Positions 17,001 through 26,651 of a DNA stretch of 32,053 nucleotides are shown piece after piece. Below the pieces are notes generated by a model. That model was not told the DNA's origin. It searched no databases and saw only the letters and a list, made by a program, of their open reading frames with translations. Within the stretch, counting starts at the first letter, position 1. Every line of letters starts with the position of its first letter. The position numbers and the translations under genes were made by a program. The stretch comes from Acidobacteriota bacterium. GTDB taxonomy: Bacteria; Acidobacteriota; Terriglobia; UBA7540. The DNA is taken from positions 31,895 through 63,947 of the forward strand of contig QHZO01000026.1 of assembly GCA_003224695.1 (NCBI GenBank), read 5' to 3'.

Positions 17001-17738
17001 GAGCGTTTGATCCAGCGGCTTCTCGGAGCGCTGGGTAACCACGTTGAAGGCCCGCAGGGACTCGAGCCGGTCGCCAAAGAATTCCATCCGCGCGGGCGCG
17101 CCGGAGGGCGGACAAACGTCCAGGATGCCCCCGCGCAGGGAATATTGGCCGGCCGTTGAGACTGGCTCGGCGCTCTCATACCCCACGTCGCTCAAATGGG
17201 AAACCAAATCTTCCAGGGGAACCTCATCGCCAACCTTCAGCTCCACAGCGAGCGAACGGTAAAATATGCGGTCCCGGAATCGTCCTAAAGCCGCCGGAGC
17301 CGGGGCAATGAGAATCCGCACCAAGCCACGCGCCACGGCCCATAGAGTCACAGCGCGTGTTTCCGCAATCTCTGCATGCAGCGAGCGGCATTGGTAAGGG
17401 GAGCAGTCGTAGGCGGGAAGAAGAGCCACGGCGTCGGGTGTTGTTTCCTGACTGAGCCAGTGAAGAAAAGTTGCAGTGACGGAGCGCAGCCGCTCGGCGT
17501 TCTCGTTATCCGAAGTGAGGACGATGATCGGGCGCTCCAGGCGATGTCCGAGCGCGGCAAGCGCCAGCGCTTTGGCCGTCCGCGTCAAGCCTTCCAGGCA
17601 AAGCGGCTCAGCATCGTGGTCGGGAGGCGGCTCATGCGCATCTTTGCGAGAGGAATCCCCCTGCGCCAAATGCAACCTGACATTTTCGAGCGAGGGATGT
17701 TCCAGGACAGGTTTGAGCAGCGAAGAGATTCTCGGCAT
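14082..17738 (-). CDS. mfd: Transcription-repair coupling factor Mfd
   Basis: 1218 aa; [123 protein letters not shown]. Confidence 0.97.
   Translation of the reverse strand: [1218 protein letters not shown]
16619..16646. repeat. GTAGGGGC-family palindrome inside the mfd coding sequence
   Basis: GTAGGGGCGAT-gcagga-ATCGCCCCTAC, perfect 11-bp arms; translated in frame in Mfd as [10 protein letters not shown]. Confidence 0.92.
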
Positions 17739-17743
17739 CGAGC

Positions 17744-18238
17744 TCAGGAGCCTTCCAGCCTTTCGCGGACAGTTTCAATCAGCTGGGAAGAAGAGTAGCC
17801 GGGCGAAACGGGCAGGGAAACGACCTGGCCGCCCGCCGCTTCCACTTCTCCCCGGCCGACGATTTGGTCAAGAGGCCAGTCGCCGCCCTTGACGAGCACG
17901 TCCGGCAACATCGCGGCGATGAGTTCACGCGGCGTGGCTTGGTCGAAGATCGTGACGATGTCCACAGCCGCCAGGGCGGCGAGGATTTCCGCGCGCTCCG
18001 GCTCCGTTTGAAGCGGACGGCCCGAACCTTTCAACTCGCCGACAGTTCGGTCGCTATTGACAGCGACGATCAGCACATCGCCTAGCTTCTTGGCCTCGGA
18101 GAGGTAACGGGTATGGCCTGGATGGAGCAGGTCGAAACACCCGTTGGTGAAAACCACGCGCTTCCCCTGGACCTTCATGCGGCGCACGAACTCGGTCGCG
18201 CGCTCGACGGGCAGGATTTTTTCCCGAGCCACGCTCAT
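17744..18238 (-). CDS. rfaE2: D-glycero-beta-D-manno-heptose 1-phosphate adenylyltransferase
   Basis: 164 aa; [51 protein letters not shown]...DVLVKGGDW. Confidence 0.92.
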   Translation of the reverse strand: MSVAREKILPVERATEFVRRMKVQGKRVVFTNGCFDLLHPGHTRYLSEAKKLGDVLIVAVNSDRTVGELKGSGRPLQTEPERAEILAALAAVDIVTIFDQATPRELIAAMLPDVLVKGGDWPLDQIVGRGEVEAAGGQVVSLPVSPGYSSSQLIETVRERLEGS

Positions 18239-18695
18239 CGGTTTTGCTGGAACGACCCCCCATATTCATTTTAACACCGAGCGCGGCCGGACGCCGCGAG
18301 CGAATTGAAGGCCCTGCCCTGAAATTTACACGTTCGGAGGCCGCGTGCTATCCTGAGCCCCTGCTTGTTGCGGATGGATGATGAACGTAATTTTGTGGGG
18401 ACATCCTGGACTACTAACGGGAAAAATGGTTGCGGCTCGCACAAATGGTCCGGACGGCGTACGAGTGGCGTTGTGCGCCTCTGTGACCTCCGCCGCTGGA
18501 ACAGATTAAACACGGAGAACACTGAGGCCCTCCGTGACCTCCGCGTGAAACTCTGAGGCACGGAGGACGCGGAGAAACCTGTTTTGATTGCGGCTGTTCC
18601 GCGCGGTGATCTCAGAGCGAGCTCGCTTGCCGGTGTCTGCATCGAGAACCCGCACACTGAGAGCTGAAATCGGCCGCATATAACACTGCCATCCC

Positions 18696-20021
18696 ATGGC
18701 TTCTCATTCCAAATCCGCGGAGCTATTCCGGCGCGCGATTGCCGTAATGCCCGGCGGAGTGAATTCTCCTGTCCGTGCCTTTCACGCCGTCGGAGGCGAT
18801 CCCATCTTCATCGCCAGCGGCCGGGGTCCGCGCGTCAAGGACGTAGACGGAAATGAGTACCTGGACTACGTCGGATCCTGGGGGCCGCTTATCCTCGGCC
18901 ACTGTCATCCCGACGTGATGGACGCCGTAGCGCGCGTGCTCGAGACAGGGACAAGTTTTGGCGCATGCACCGAGGCTGAGGTCGAGCTCGCGGAAGAAAT
19001 CACCAAGGCAGTGCCCTCCATCGAACGCGTCCGCCTGGTGAATTCCGGGACCGAGGCGACTCTGTCGGCACTCCGCTTGGCGCGCGCCGCAACCGGACGC
19101 GACAAAATCCTGAAGTTCGAAGGCTGCTATCACGGCCACGCCGACAGCCTGCTCGTGAAAGCCGGCTCCGGCGTCGCGACGCTCGGACTGCCGGACTCTC
19201 CGGGCGTGCCGCGGGCCCTGGCGGAAATGACGCTGACCGTCCCGTTCAACGATAAGCAGGCGCTCACGCGCGCCTTTGATGCCCATCCCCGGGAAATCGC
19301 CGCCGTGATTGTCGAGCCCGTCAGCGGTAATATGGGCTGTGTCCCGCCGGCCCCTGGTTTCCTTGAAGCGCTGCGTGACCTCACCGAGAAGCAAGGAACG
19401 GTTGTAATTTTCGACGAAGTTATGACCGGCTTCCGGGTGGCCTATGGCGGCGCCCAGGCCCTCTACGGCATCAAGCCGGATCTGACGACGCTCGGGAAGA
19501 TTATCGGCGGCGGACTGCCGGTCGGCGCTTACGGCGGGAAGGCCGCGCTGATGGATATGGTCGCGCCCGCCGGGCCCGTCTATCAGGCGGGCACATTGTC
19601 GGGGAATCCTGCGGCGGTTGCCGCGGGCCTTAAGACACTTGAAATAATTCGCCGCCCCGGGACTTATGAACGGTTGGAGGCTTTGACGGCGAAACTTGCC
19701 TCTGGGCTTGCGGGCGAGGCCCGGAAAGCTGGCGTAGTGACCAATGTCAATCGAGTCGCATCCATGCTGACGCTGTTTTTTGCCGGGGGCCCGGTCGTAG
19801 ATTTTGCGAGCGCCAAAAAATCCGATCCTCCAGCTTACGGCGCCTTCTTCCGCGTTTCGCTCGACCAAGGCGTTTATTTCCCACCGAGCCAATTCGAGGC
19901 CGCCTTCATTTCCATCGCCCACGCGGAATCTGATATTGAAGCCACCATTCGCGCGGCCGGAGCGGCCCTGAGCAGTTTGCGACTGGCCCCCAGTGAGAGG
20001 GGAGGAGGCGCGCCTCGTTGA
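18696..20021 (+). CDS. hemL: Glutamate-1-semialdehyde 2,1-aminomutase
   Basis: 441 aa; [59 protein letters not shown]...[44 protein letters not shown]...[14 protein letters not shown]...[18 protein letters not shown]. Confidence 0.97.
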   Translation: MASHSKSAELFRRAIAVMPGGVNSPVRAFHAVGGDPIFIASGRGPRVKDVDGNEYLDYVGSWGPLILGHCHPDVMDAVARVLETGTSFGACTEAEVELAEEITKAVPSIERVRLVNSGTEATLSALRLARAATGRDKILKFEGCYHGHADSLLVKAGSGVATLGLPDSPGVPRALAEMTLTVPFNDKQALTRAFDAHPREIAAVIVEPVSGNMGCVPPAPGFLEALRDLTEKQGTVVIFDEVMTGFRVAYGGAQALYGIKPDLTTLGKIIGGGLPVGAYGGKAALMDMVAPAGPVYQAGTLSGNPAAVAAGLKTLEIIRRPGTYERLEALTAKLASGLAGEARKAGVVTNVNRVASMLTLFFAGGPVVDFASAKKSDPPAYGAFFRVSLDQGVYFPPSQFEAAFISIAHAESDIEATIRAAGAALSSLRLAPSERGGGAPR

Positions 20022-20091
20022 GGGGACCTGCTGAAAATCCGCCGCACCCGACTTTCAATGAGCGGGCCATTTCTGGCCAGGTTCGATTGTA

Positions 20092-20122
20092 AGTGCCGGA
20101 GGGGGGAAGTTGAACCTCCATG
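20092..20122 (-). repeat. Degraded partial copy of a tRNA-Leu 3' end (T-arm plus acceptor strand)
   Basis: Minus-strand ATGGAGGTTCAACTTCCCCCCTCCGGCA versus tRNA-Leu GTGGGGGTTCAACTCCCCCCTCCAGG. Same orientation as the intact gene at 20792-20877. Confidence 0.5.
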
Positions 20123-20129
20123 CATTTTC

Positions 20130-20669
20130 TTACGGCTCGCTGCCCAGCACTTCGTTGACGGCAACATCCTCGCGCGAGCCGGTGGCGGATGTTAATCGGA
20201 CGGTGAGGATTTGCACGTGCCGCTTGCCGCAAGAAATCTCCACACCGCTTTTCTCGGTGGTCGGCTCTTGGTGATAGAACGTTTTGACGCTGCACGCCCG
20301 CGCTGACGCTCCAAACGACGACATGGCTCCGCGAATCGCTCGCACGACAGATCCCTTATCATCGCCGTTGATAGCCCAGACTTTCGTGACGGAAGCAAGG
20401 CTCGCTCCCTTGAACGAGACCCACCCGTATTGAACTCCAACTTTGCCGGCGGCAACGGAACCCTTGGATATAATCGCAACTTCACCGGTTGGCTCGTCCA
20501 CGACGTCAAAATTCTCACGTAACGCGCCAAGTGCGGAATCCTTCGGCATACCCAAGAAGAGTTGAATTTCTCCGAATTCGCCGATTAAAATTGAATCTGG
20601 CGATGGAGCCTGTGCCACGCTGGGCATGACAGCAAGCGCAAGGAATAGAAGACTTGCCCATGGTTTCAT
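20130..20669 (-). CDS. Hypothetical secreted protein
   Basis: MKPWASLLFLALAVMPSVAQA signal-peptide-like start, then PSPDSILIGEFGEIQLFLGMPKDSALGALRENFDVVDEPTGEVAIISKGS; no family recognised. Confidence 0.6.
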   Translation of the reverse strand: MKPWASLLFLALAVMPSVAQAPSPDSILIGEFGEIQLFLGMPKDSALGALRENFDVVDEPTGEVAIISKGSVAAGKVGVQYGWVSFKGASLASVTKVWAINGDDKGSVVRAIRGAMSSFGASARACSVKTFYHQEPTTEKSGVEISCGKRHVQILTVRLTSATGSREDVAVNEVLGSEP

Positions 20670-20791
20670 CACGACACCCCCTAAAGCAGGCCAGAACGTT
20701 TTCAGTTTGCTTATCGCACCCCTCCGAGAAAATCGCCATCCCATCCAGGATTCCCCATTCTAGCTCACAGAGCCGGGGGACCTGAGCAATG

Positions 20792-20877
20792 ACCTGGAGG
20801 GGGGAGTTGAACCCCCACGCTGTTTACACAGCGCGAGATTTTGAGTCTCGTGCGTCTGCCAATTCCGCCACTCCAGC
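20792..20877 (-). tRNA. tRNA-Leu (anticodon CAA)
   Basis: GCTGGAGTGGCGGAATTGGCAGACGCACGAGACTCAAAATCTCGCGCTGTGTAAACAGCGTGGGGGTTCAACTCCCCCCTCCAGGT: D-arm GGCGGAATTGGCAGACGC, anticodon stem-loop CGAGA-CTCAAAA-TCTCG, long variable arm, GTTCAAC T-loop. 1:72 does not pair as written. Confidence 0.88.
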
Positions 20878-21035
20878 CTGGAAGCATTTTAGCAATACTC
20901 CGCTGCCGGGAACAACACGGGCGCCAAGCGGGACGGGCCAACGTGACGGGCAGCAGCATTGCTACGCTGACCCTGCGACTCTATCTTTCGGGCCATTGAC
21001 AGGAGTGCTCAACCTCGCTAGGGTGAGTACATTAC

Positions 21036-23174
21036 ATGTATTCCCCTCGACGATTCCGTGGTGCGCTTAGCCCTTCCGCGGCACAGGCGACTATAACCTC
21101 AGAAATGTCCGAGCGGCGCTTTGAAATAAGCCCATCGAAGCAGAGAGGCTGGGTGGTGTTTGCAGCCCTCGCCCTGGCTTATTTTCTTACAGGAAAATTC
21201 GGACTCAGGCTCGCCCTGGTTAATCCCAGCGCGACGACCGTGTGGCCTGCCGCAGGAATTGCGCTATTTGCTTTTCTCGTTTATGGGTATGACGTATGGC
21301 CCGCGATCCTGCTGGCGTCATTCGGCGTTCACGCTACGAACTCCGGGTCCGTTTTCGCGGCGCTCGGCATCGCAGTCGGGAACACGCTCGAGGGACTCGT
21401 GGGTGCCTACCTGGTGACGAGGTACGCGGATGGGACGAACGCCTTCCTGCGCTACCGAAGCGTTTTCAAATTTGCTTTGCTGGCGGGGGCATTAAGCACC
21501 ATGGTGGGCGCGACGGTTGGCGTGAGCTGCCTCGCGTTGGCGGGGCTTGCCTCTTGGGCCAATTTCGTTTCCATATGGTTAGCTTGGTGGTTGGGTGACG
21601 CCGGAGGCGTTCTGCTCCTCGCTCCATGCCTGATCCTGTGGAGCGCCAGGCCCCGGCTGCCTGGAGCGCGGGGAGTGATCAGGGAGCGATTACTTTTACT
21701 CATCCTCGTAGCCGTTTTGGGGGTATTGGCTTTTGGCGAGTTTCCGCGCGGATTATGGGATTATACATGGGCACTTATTGCCATCCCCGTTCTCGCCTGG
21801 TCAGCAACCCAGGTTGCCCCGTATGAGTCGGCGTCAGCGACTTTCTTATTCTCCGCGTTCGCGGTCTGGGGCACGGTCCGTAGCCACGGCCAAATTCCCA
21901 ACTCTTCGCTCCACGAATCCCTCCTGCTCCTCCAGGCGTATCTGGGCACGGTCGCCGTGACCACGCTCACTATGTCGGCGGTGGTTTCCGAACGGAAGAA
22001 GGACGAGGAGGCGTTGCGTAGCGCCCGAGATGACTTGGAGAGCCGAGTCAGAGAACGGACGGCGGACCTCTCCCTGGCCAACCAATCGCTGCAAAAGATT
22101 GCCTACGAGCTGAGTCACGCCGAGGCAAGGTTTCGGGCCTTGCTCGAATCGGCTCCCGACGCGATGGTGGTGGTGAATCGCCAGGGGGAGATTGTGTTCG
22201 CGAACGTCATGGTCGAAAAGATGTTCGGTTACGCGAAGGATGAGTTATTGGGACGGCGGGTGGAAGTTTTGGTGCCGGAGCGCTTCCGAGGCAAGAATGC
22301 GTCGCGCGGAGCAGCCTTCTTCGGCCAACCCGGGATGCGGCCCATGGGGGAGGGCCCGGCACTATACGGCTTGCGAAAGGACGGCTCTGAGTTCCCGATC
22401 GAGATTAGCCTAAGCCCTCTGGAGTTGGAAGAGGGACCATCGGTTTCGAGCGCCATCCGCGATGTTAGCGAACGGATGCGGGTTGAGGAGGAGTTGCGCG
22501 AGCTGGGGCGGAACCTTCTCGACGCGCGTGATAATGAGCGAAGGCGGCTGGCGGGCGAATTGCACGAGGGGGTGGCGCAAAGCTTAGTGGCCATCAAGAT
22601 GAACCTGGAGTTGACGCGCGACGAGGAAGCTACCGCCCCGGACTCGGGCGTGGCCAAAGCGCTTGCCGACTCCTTGAAGCTCACCGATCAAGCCTTGCAG
22701 GAAATTCGCACTCTGGCTTATCTTTTGTACCCGCCGACGCTTGACGGCGCCGGGTTACGCTCCGCGATTCCATCCTATGCGGAGGGTTTCGCCCGGCGAA
22801 GCGGAATAAAAGCCGTGGCGGAAGTCGAAGACCGCATCGGCAGGCTTCCCAGGGATATTGAGATTGCCCTGTTTAACGTCGTGCAGGAAAGTCTCACGAA
22901 CATCCACCGCCACGCGAAAAGCCTGACTGCCAAGATCGGGATCCCTTCAGGAGACCTCACGCGTAAAGAGGTGCTCGGCGTCGGTATCCGCGGGATGAGG
23001 CAAACTATTGGTCTCGTCGGGGGGCGGCTGGAAATTGAGGCAGGGAATCCCGGGACGATCGTAAGGGCAGTGCTGCCGGTCCCGAATGACCGCCTAGACA
23101 CCGAGGGGGGGCTCAAGGGGAATCAAACAGACAGGCGGGAATCACCCGAAGAATTGGAAAATAACTCACTATGA
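21036..23174 (+). CDS. MASE1-PAS sensor histidine kinase (NarL-type, HisKA_3), apparently lacking the ATPase N/G1-box segment
   Basis: 712 aa; MASE1-like [65 protein letters not shown]; HisKA_3 [68 protein letters not shown]. Confidence 0.85.
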   Translation: MYSPRRFRGALSPSAAQATITSEMSERRFEISPSKQRGWVVFAALALAYFLTGKFGLRLALVNPSATTVWPAAGIALFAFLVYGYDVWPAILLASFGVHATNSGSVFAALGIAVGNTLEGLVGAYLVTRYADGTNAFLRYRSVFKFALLAGALSTMVGATVGVSCLALAGLASWANFVSIWLAWWLGDAGGVLLLAPCLILWSARPRLPGARGVIRERLLLLILVAVLGVLAFGEFPRGLWDYTWALIAIPVLAWSATQVAPYESASATFLFSAFAVWGTVRSHGQIPNSSLHESLLLLQAYLGTVAVTTLTMSAVVSERKKDEEALRSARDDLESRVRERTADLSLANQSLQKIAYELSHAEARFRALLESAPDAMVVVNRQGEIVFANVMVEKMFGYAKDELLGRRVEVLVPERFRGKNASRGAAFFGQPGMRPMGEGPALYGLRKDGSEFPIEISLSPLELEEGPSVSSAIRDVSERMRVEEELRELGRNLLDARDNERRRLAGELHEGVAQSLVAIKMNLELTRDEEATAPDSGVAKALADSLKLTDQALQEIRTLAYLLYPPTLDGAGLRSAIPSYAEGFARRSGIKAVAEVEDRIGRLPRDIEIALFNVVQESLTNIHRHAKSLTAKIGIPSGDLTRKEVLGVGIRGMRQTIGLVGGRLEIEAGNPGTIVRAVLPVPNDRLDTEGGLKGNQTDRRESPEELENNSL

Positions 23175-23608
23175 AAACTCTTAGAATCTTGGTCGTGGAC
23201 GATCACGATGTGGTGCGGGAAGGCGTTCGAACTCTGATTTCGCGCCGTCGCGATTTCGAGGTTTGTGGAGAAGCCAATTGTGGTCTGGACGCGATTCGGA
23301 AAGTTTTGGAGTTGAGACCCGATATCGCGGTGATCGACATCAGCATGCCCGACATGGACGGAGTGGAATTGACCCGGCGGATTCGGGACATCAGTCCGGA
23401 GACCGAGGTGGTTATCCTAACCATGTATGACTCCAGTGAGTTCGTCCAGAAATCGCTCCGGGCAGGCGCGCGAGCCTATGTCCTGAAATCCCACACAGGC
23501 AGAGATCTCGCCGACGCCATCAAAGCCGCAAGCCAGCAGGTTCGCTTTATCAGCCTTGAGATCCCCTTTATCAGCCCGAAGACCTCTAGGGTTGCACGGC
23601 CGACCTAG
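23171..23608 (+). CDS. NarL/FixJ-type response regulator receiver domain lacking a LuxR-type HTH output domain
   Basis: 145 aa; [35 protein letters not shown]...[23 protein letters not shown]...[41 protein letters not shown], then a short unrelated tail. ATGA overlap with the kinase stop. Confidence 0.85.
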   Translation: MKTLRILVVDDHDVVREGVRTLISRRRDFEVCGEANCGLDAIRKVLELRPDIAVIDISMPDMDGVELTRRIRDISPETEVVILTMYDSSEFVQKSLRAGARAYVLKSHTGRDLADAIKAASQQVRFISLEIPFISPKTSRVARPT

Positions 23609-23697
23609 CGCCTTGATGAAAACCGCGCCAAACTTCCTTCCTCAGGAGTCCGTCGGCCCTTCGACAGGCTCACGATTCGGCTTCGCTCAGCAGCATG

Positions 23698-24774
23698 CTA
23701 GAAAATGTGCAGTCGCAGGGTCAGGTATTTCTTCGGATTTTTTCGGAATTCGACCAGAAATTCCTTCAGTGACTTGGCGCTGTCGTTCAGTGTTTTGAAG
23801 AGCGAAGGGTCTGTCGAAAGCTTGCCCAGCGTTCCTTGGCCGTTGTCTATGCGTTCGGTGATGACGTCCATGTGCGTCATGGTGCTGTTGACACGGTTAT
23901 AAAGGTCCGGGTCGTTGATGAGCTTCGCGATTGTCCCCTGCCCCGATTCGATTTTGTCCATCAAGTTGTTTCCACGCGTGACTATCTTGTTGATGTTATC
24001 GTAGACCGACGGGTCGTTGAGAAGTTTTGGAAGGGTTCCTTTGCCCGTTCGGGCGTCGGCGACCAGTTGATTCATGGAGTCGAGCATGGAATTCATTTTC
24101 TGGTAGAGGGTTTCGTCCACGAGGAGCTTGCCAATCGTCCCTTGGCCGTTTTGCACATCGTCGACCATGGCCTGGACCTGGGCGGTCGTCTGATCGAAGC
24201 GATTGTAAAGCTTTTTGTCCATGATGAGCTCGCCGATCGTGCCTTGGCCGGAAGAGATCTGGCCGGTAATGTCCTTAAGCTGGACGCTCAGGACGCGCAG
24301 GTTTGAAATCACGTCGTTGGTGTTCTGCACGATCTGTTTGATATCCGCCTCCTCACGGGTCGTCAACGTACTTTTGTCGGGCAAGACCTTTTTCCCCGCC
24401 CCCCCGCGCGAAATGTCAATGTAGGATTCGCCAAGCAGCCCAAGGGTCTCCTTAGAAGCGACCGAATCCTCGCGAATTTCGTTCTGATATTGCCGCGATA
24501 TGCGCAGGTCAATTTCCACGGCCCGCGCCGGGTCGGCGAAGGGCGACATGCGTACACGGTCCACGTTTCCGACCGGGATGCCCGCCAGATGCACTTCCGT
24601 TCCTTCGCGCACTCCGCCGGCGCTGGGAAAGTAAGTGCTCAAGGTGTAGCGGCGGCTGAAGACGCCCACTTGGCCGCTGATAAAGAAAAGGCCCACGCCA
24701 AGACCCGCTAGACTCACGATCACCAGAAGGCCCACGCGTAGCTCGACCCAGGAGATTTCTTTGTGATGAGGCAT
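23698..24774 (-). CDS. MlaD/MCE-family lipid transport substrate-binding protein
   Basis: 358 aa; ELRVGLLVIVSLAGLGVGLFFISG...LSTYFPSAGGVREGTEVHLAGIPVGNVDRV...LLGESYIDISRGG, then five consecutive 34-aa GQGTIGKLxxDxxLY repeats. Confidence 0.88.
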   Translation of the reverse strand: MPHHKEISWVELRVGLLVIVSLAGLGVGLFFISGQVGVFSRRYTLSTYFPSAGGVREGTEVHLAGIPVGNVDRVRMSPFADPARAVEIDLRISRQYQNEIREDSVASKETLGLLGESYIDISRGGAGKKVLPDKSTLTTREEADIKQIVQNTNDVISNLRVLSVQLKDITGQISSGQGTIGELIMDKKLYNRFDQTTAQVQAMVDDVQNGQGTIGKLLVDETLYQKMNSMLDSMNQLVADARTGKGTLPKLLNDPSVYDNINKIVTRGNNLMDKIESGQGTIAKLINDPDLYNRVNSTMTHMDVITERIDNGQGTLGKLSTDPSLFKTLNDSAKSLKEFLVEFRKNPKKYLTLRLHIF

Positions 24775-24839
24775 GACTCGTCTCCGAATTGAGATTTACA
24801 CAGGGACCATTCTATGCCAGGCGGCCCGCCGGGAGGAAA

Positions 24840-25646
24840 TCAAGCGATGAATTTGCGCAGGTAAAGGTCCTCGGACCGCGCGAGCTCCAGGCTGGTTCCC
24901 TGAAAGTAAACCTTGCCGTCCCGGAGGACCAGGAATCGGCAGTGGACAGGTGCCCGGCCGACTCCATCGCTTCCTGCGGGCACCAGGTCGCGAGTTTCGG
25001 GAGAATAAACGTAGTTGGCGAGCGTGAAGGCGTCCTGGAGACGGTGGGTGACGAAGAGGGTGGTGACGGAGTTCAAGTCACGCAACTTGGCCAGCAGCAC
25101 GTTGATGGTATGCGAGGTGACGGGGTCGAGCCCCGCGGTGGGCGAATCGTAGAGCATCAAGCAAGGCTGGCTGACGGTCGCGCGGGCGATGGCCACGCGC
25201 CGGCGCATTCCGCCCGAAAGTTCCGAAGGCATCTTGTCTATGGCGTGTTCCATTTCGACAAATCCCAGCACTTCGCGAACCCGCTGCTCGATCGCTGCTT
25301 CGTCGCGCATGCCCTGTTCCCGCAGCGGGAAGGCTACATTTTCGAAAACGGAAAGCGAATCGAACAACGCGCCTTCCTGAAAGACCATCCCCATGCGGCG
25401 GCGATAGGGCGCAAGGTCGGCGTCCGCAAGCGGTGTAAGGTTGTGGCCCTCGACCCACACTTCCCCCGCGTCGGGTTTGATGAGGCCGAGAATGACTTTG
25501 AGCAGAACCGACTTGCCCGTTCCCGTGACGCCCAGCAGCGCCAATGTCCCGCCAGATTCGAGTGTCAGTGAGACGTCGGACAGCACCGCCTTCTCTTCAA
25601 AGAAGACCCAGACGTTCGAGAGCTCCACGGCCGGAGAAACAGGCAT
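24840..25646 (-). CDS. MlaF-like ABC transporter ATP-binding protein
   Basis: 268 aa; Walker A LLGVTGTGKSVLLKVILGL; LSGGMRRRVAIARA; Walker B CLMLYDSPTAGLDPVTS. Confidence 0.92.
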   Translation of the reverse strand: MPVSPAVELSNVWVFFEEKAVLSDVSLTLESGGTLALLGVTGTGKSVLLKVILGLIKPDAGEVWVEGHNLTPLADADLAPYRRRMGMVFQEGALFDSLSVFENVAFPLREQGMRDEAAIEQRVREVLGFVEMEHAIDKMPSELSGGMRRRVAIARATVSQPCLMLYDSPTAGLDPVTSHTINVLLAKLRDLNSVTTLFVTHRLQDAFTLANYVYSPETRDLVPAGSDGVGRAPVHCRFLVLRDGKVYFQGTSLELARSEDLYLRKFIA

Positions 25647-25743
25647 CTCTCCTCGCGCCCCGGCGCGTCATCTTCCAAGCTTCGGCAGAGCCACTCCGCG
25701 GCCAGGGAATGATTACATTGTAGCTGGTCTTTGGGTGCGGCGA

Positions 25744-26523
25744 CTAAGCGAATTTGATGCCGATGAGAAATTTGGTGATGAAAAAATCGAGGACCAATAT
25801 AAGAACCGAGGCCACGACCACCGCCTGGGTGGTGGAGCGGCCCACGCCCTCCGTGCCGCCGCTGGTATGGAGCCCGCAATAGCACCCTACCACCGCAATG
25901 ACCGGGGCGAACAGAACCGGCTTGATCAGGCCCTGAAAAACGTCCGAGGAGTCGAGCGCCTGATACGCGGCGGTCCAGTATTGCTCAGCCGAAAGATGAG
26001 CCGTATAGACGCTTACGATCGAGCCACCGAGCATCCCGACGATGTCGCTTAGGATCACGAGCAGCGGCAAGGTGAGGAGCGTGGCGTAAAGCCGCGGCGC
26101 GACGAGCTTGCGCAAGGGGTCGGTGCCGAGCGCGCGCATGGCGTCCACTTGCTCGCTCACCAGCATCGAGCCAAGCTCGGAAGCGATGCTCGAGCTGTTC
26201 CTCGCCACCACCATCAGGCCCGTGAGCACCGGCCCGAGTTCGCGCACGAAGGAGACCGAAACCGCCTGGCCGAGCAGCCCCACTTCTCCGAAATTGGCGA
26301 GCGTCCGGTAGGTCTGCAGCGCCAACACACTGCCCATGGAAAAGCCGGTCAGGAGCACGATGGGCAACGAGCCAAATCCGATCGCGTCCATTTGATACAG
26401 CAGGTCGGTAAGGTAACGCGGCGGTGTAAAGGCCAAGCGCAGAGCGTTCCCCATGAGGTCGGAAAATTCCTGGACCGCCAGCACGCGGCGTTTGAAATAG
26501 CCACCGATCGCTCCCTCAGCCAC
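25744..26523 (-). CDS. MlaE-like ABC transporter permease
   Basis: 259 aa; VLLTGFSMGSVLALQTYRTLANFGEVGLLGQAVSVSFVRELGPVLTGLMVVARNSSSIASELGSMLVSEQVDAMRALGTDPLRKLVAPRLYATLLTLPLLVILSDIVGMLGG. Confidence 0.92.
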   Translation of the reverse strand: MAEGAIGGYFKRRVLAVQEFSDLMGNALRLAFTPPRYLTDLLYQMDAIGFGSLPIVLLTGFSMGSVLALQTYRTLANFGEVGLLGQAVSVSFVRELGPVLTGLMVVARNSSSIASELGSMLVSEQVDAMRALGTDPLRKLVAPRLYATLLTLPLLVILSDIVGMLGGSIVSVYTAHLSAEQYWTAAYQALDSSDVFQGLIKPVLFAPVIAVVGCYCGLHTSGGTEGVGRSTTQAVVVASVLILVLDFFITKFLIGIKFA

Positions 26524-26651
26524 CGAAGCCTCTCATGTCGGCGCTCCTTGCCGCGCCTGACAACACCTGTCGCAATGTAACGGGCGGGTATATCGAAGTC
26601 AAGCGGCGCGGTCCTTCGGCAGCCACGGGATTTACTGTGCCCTCAGCCATT

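Noticed and set aside
18271-18657. 128-aa ORF between rfaE2 and hemL
   Set aside because: Overlaps a degenerate repeat tract; composition not protein-like.
18723-19922. 399-aa minus-strand ORF opposite hemL
   Set aside because: Shadow ORF of a strongly conserved gene, no recognisable domain.
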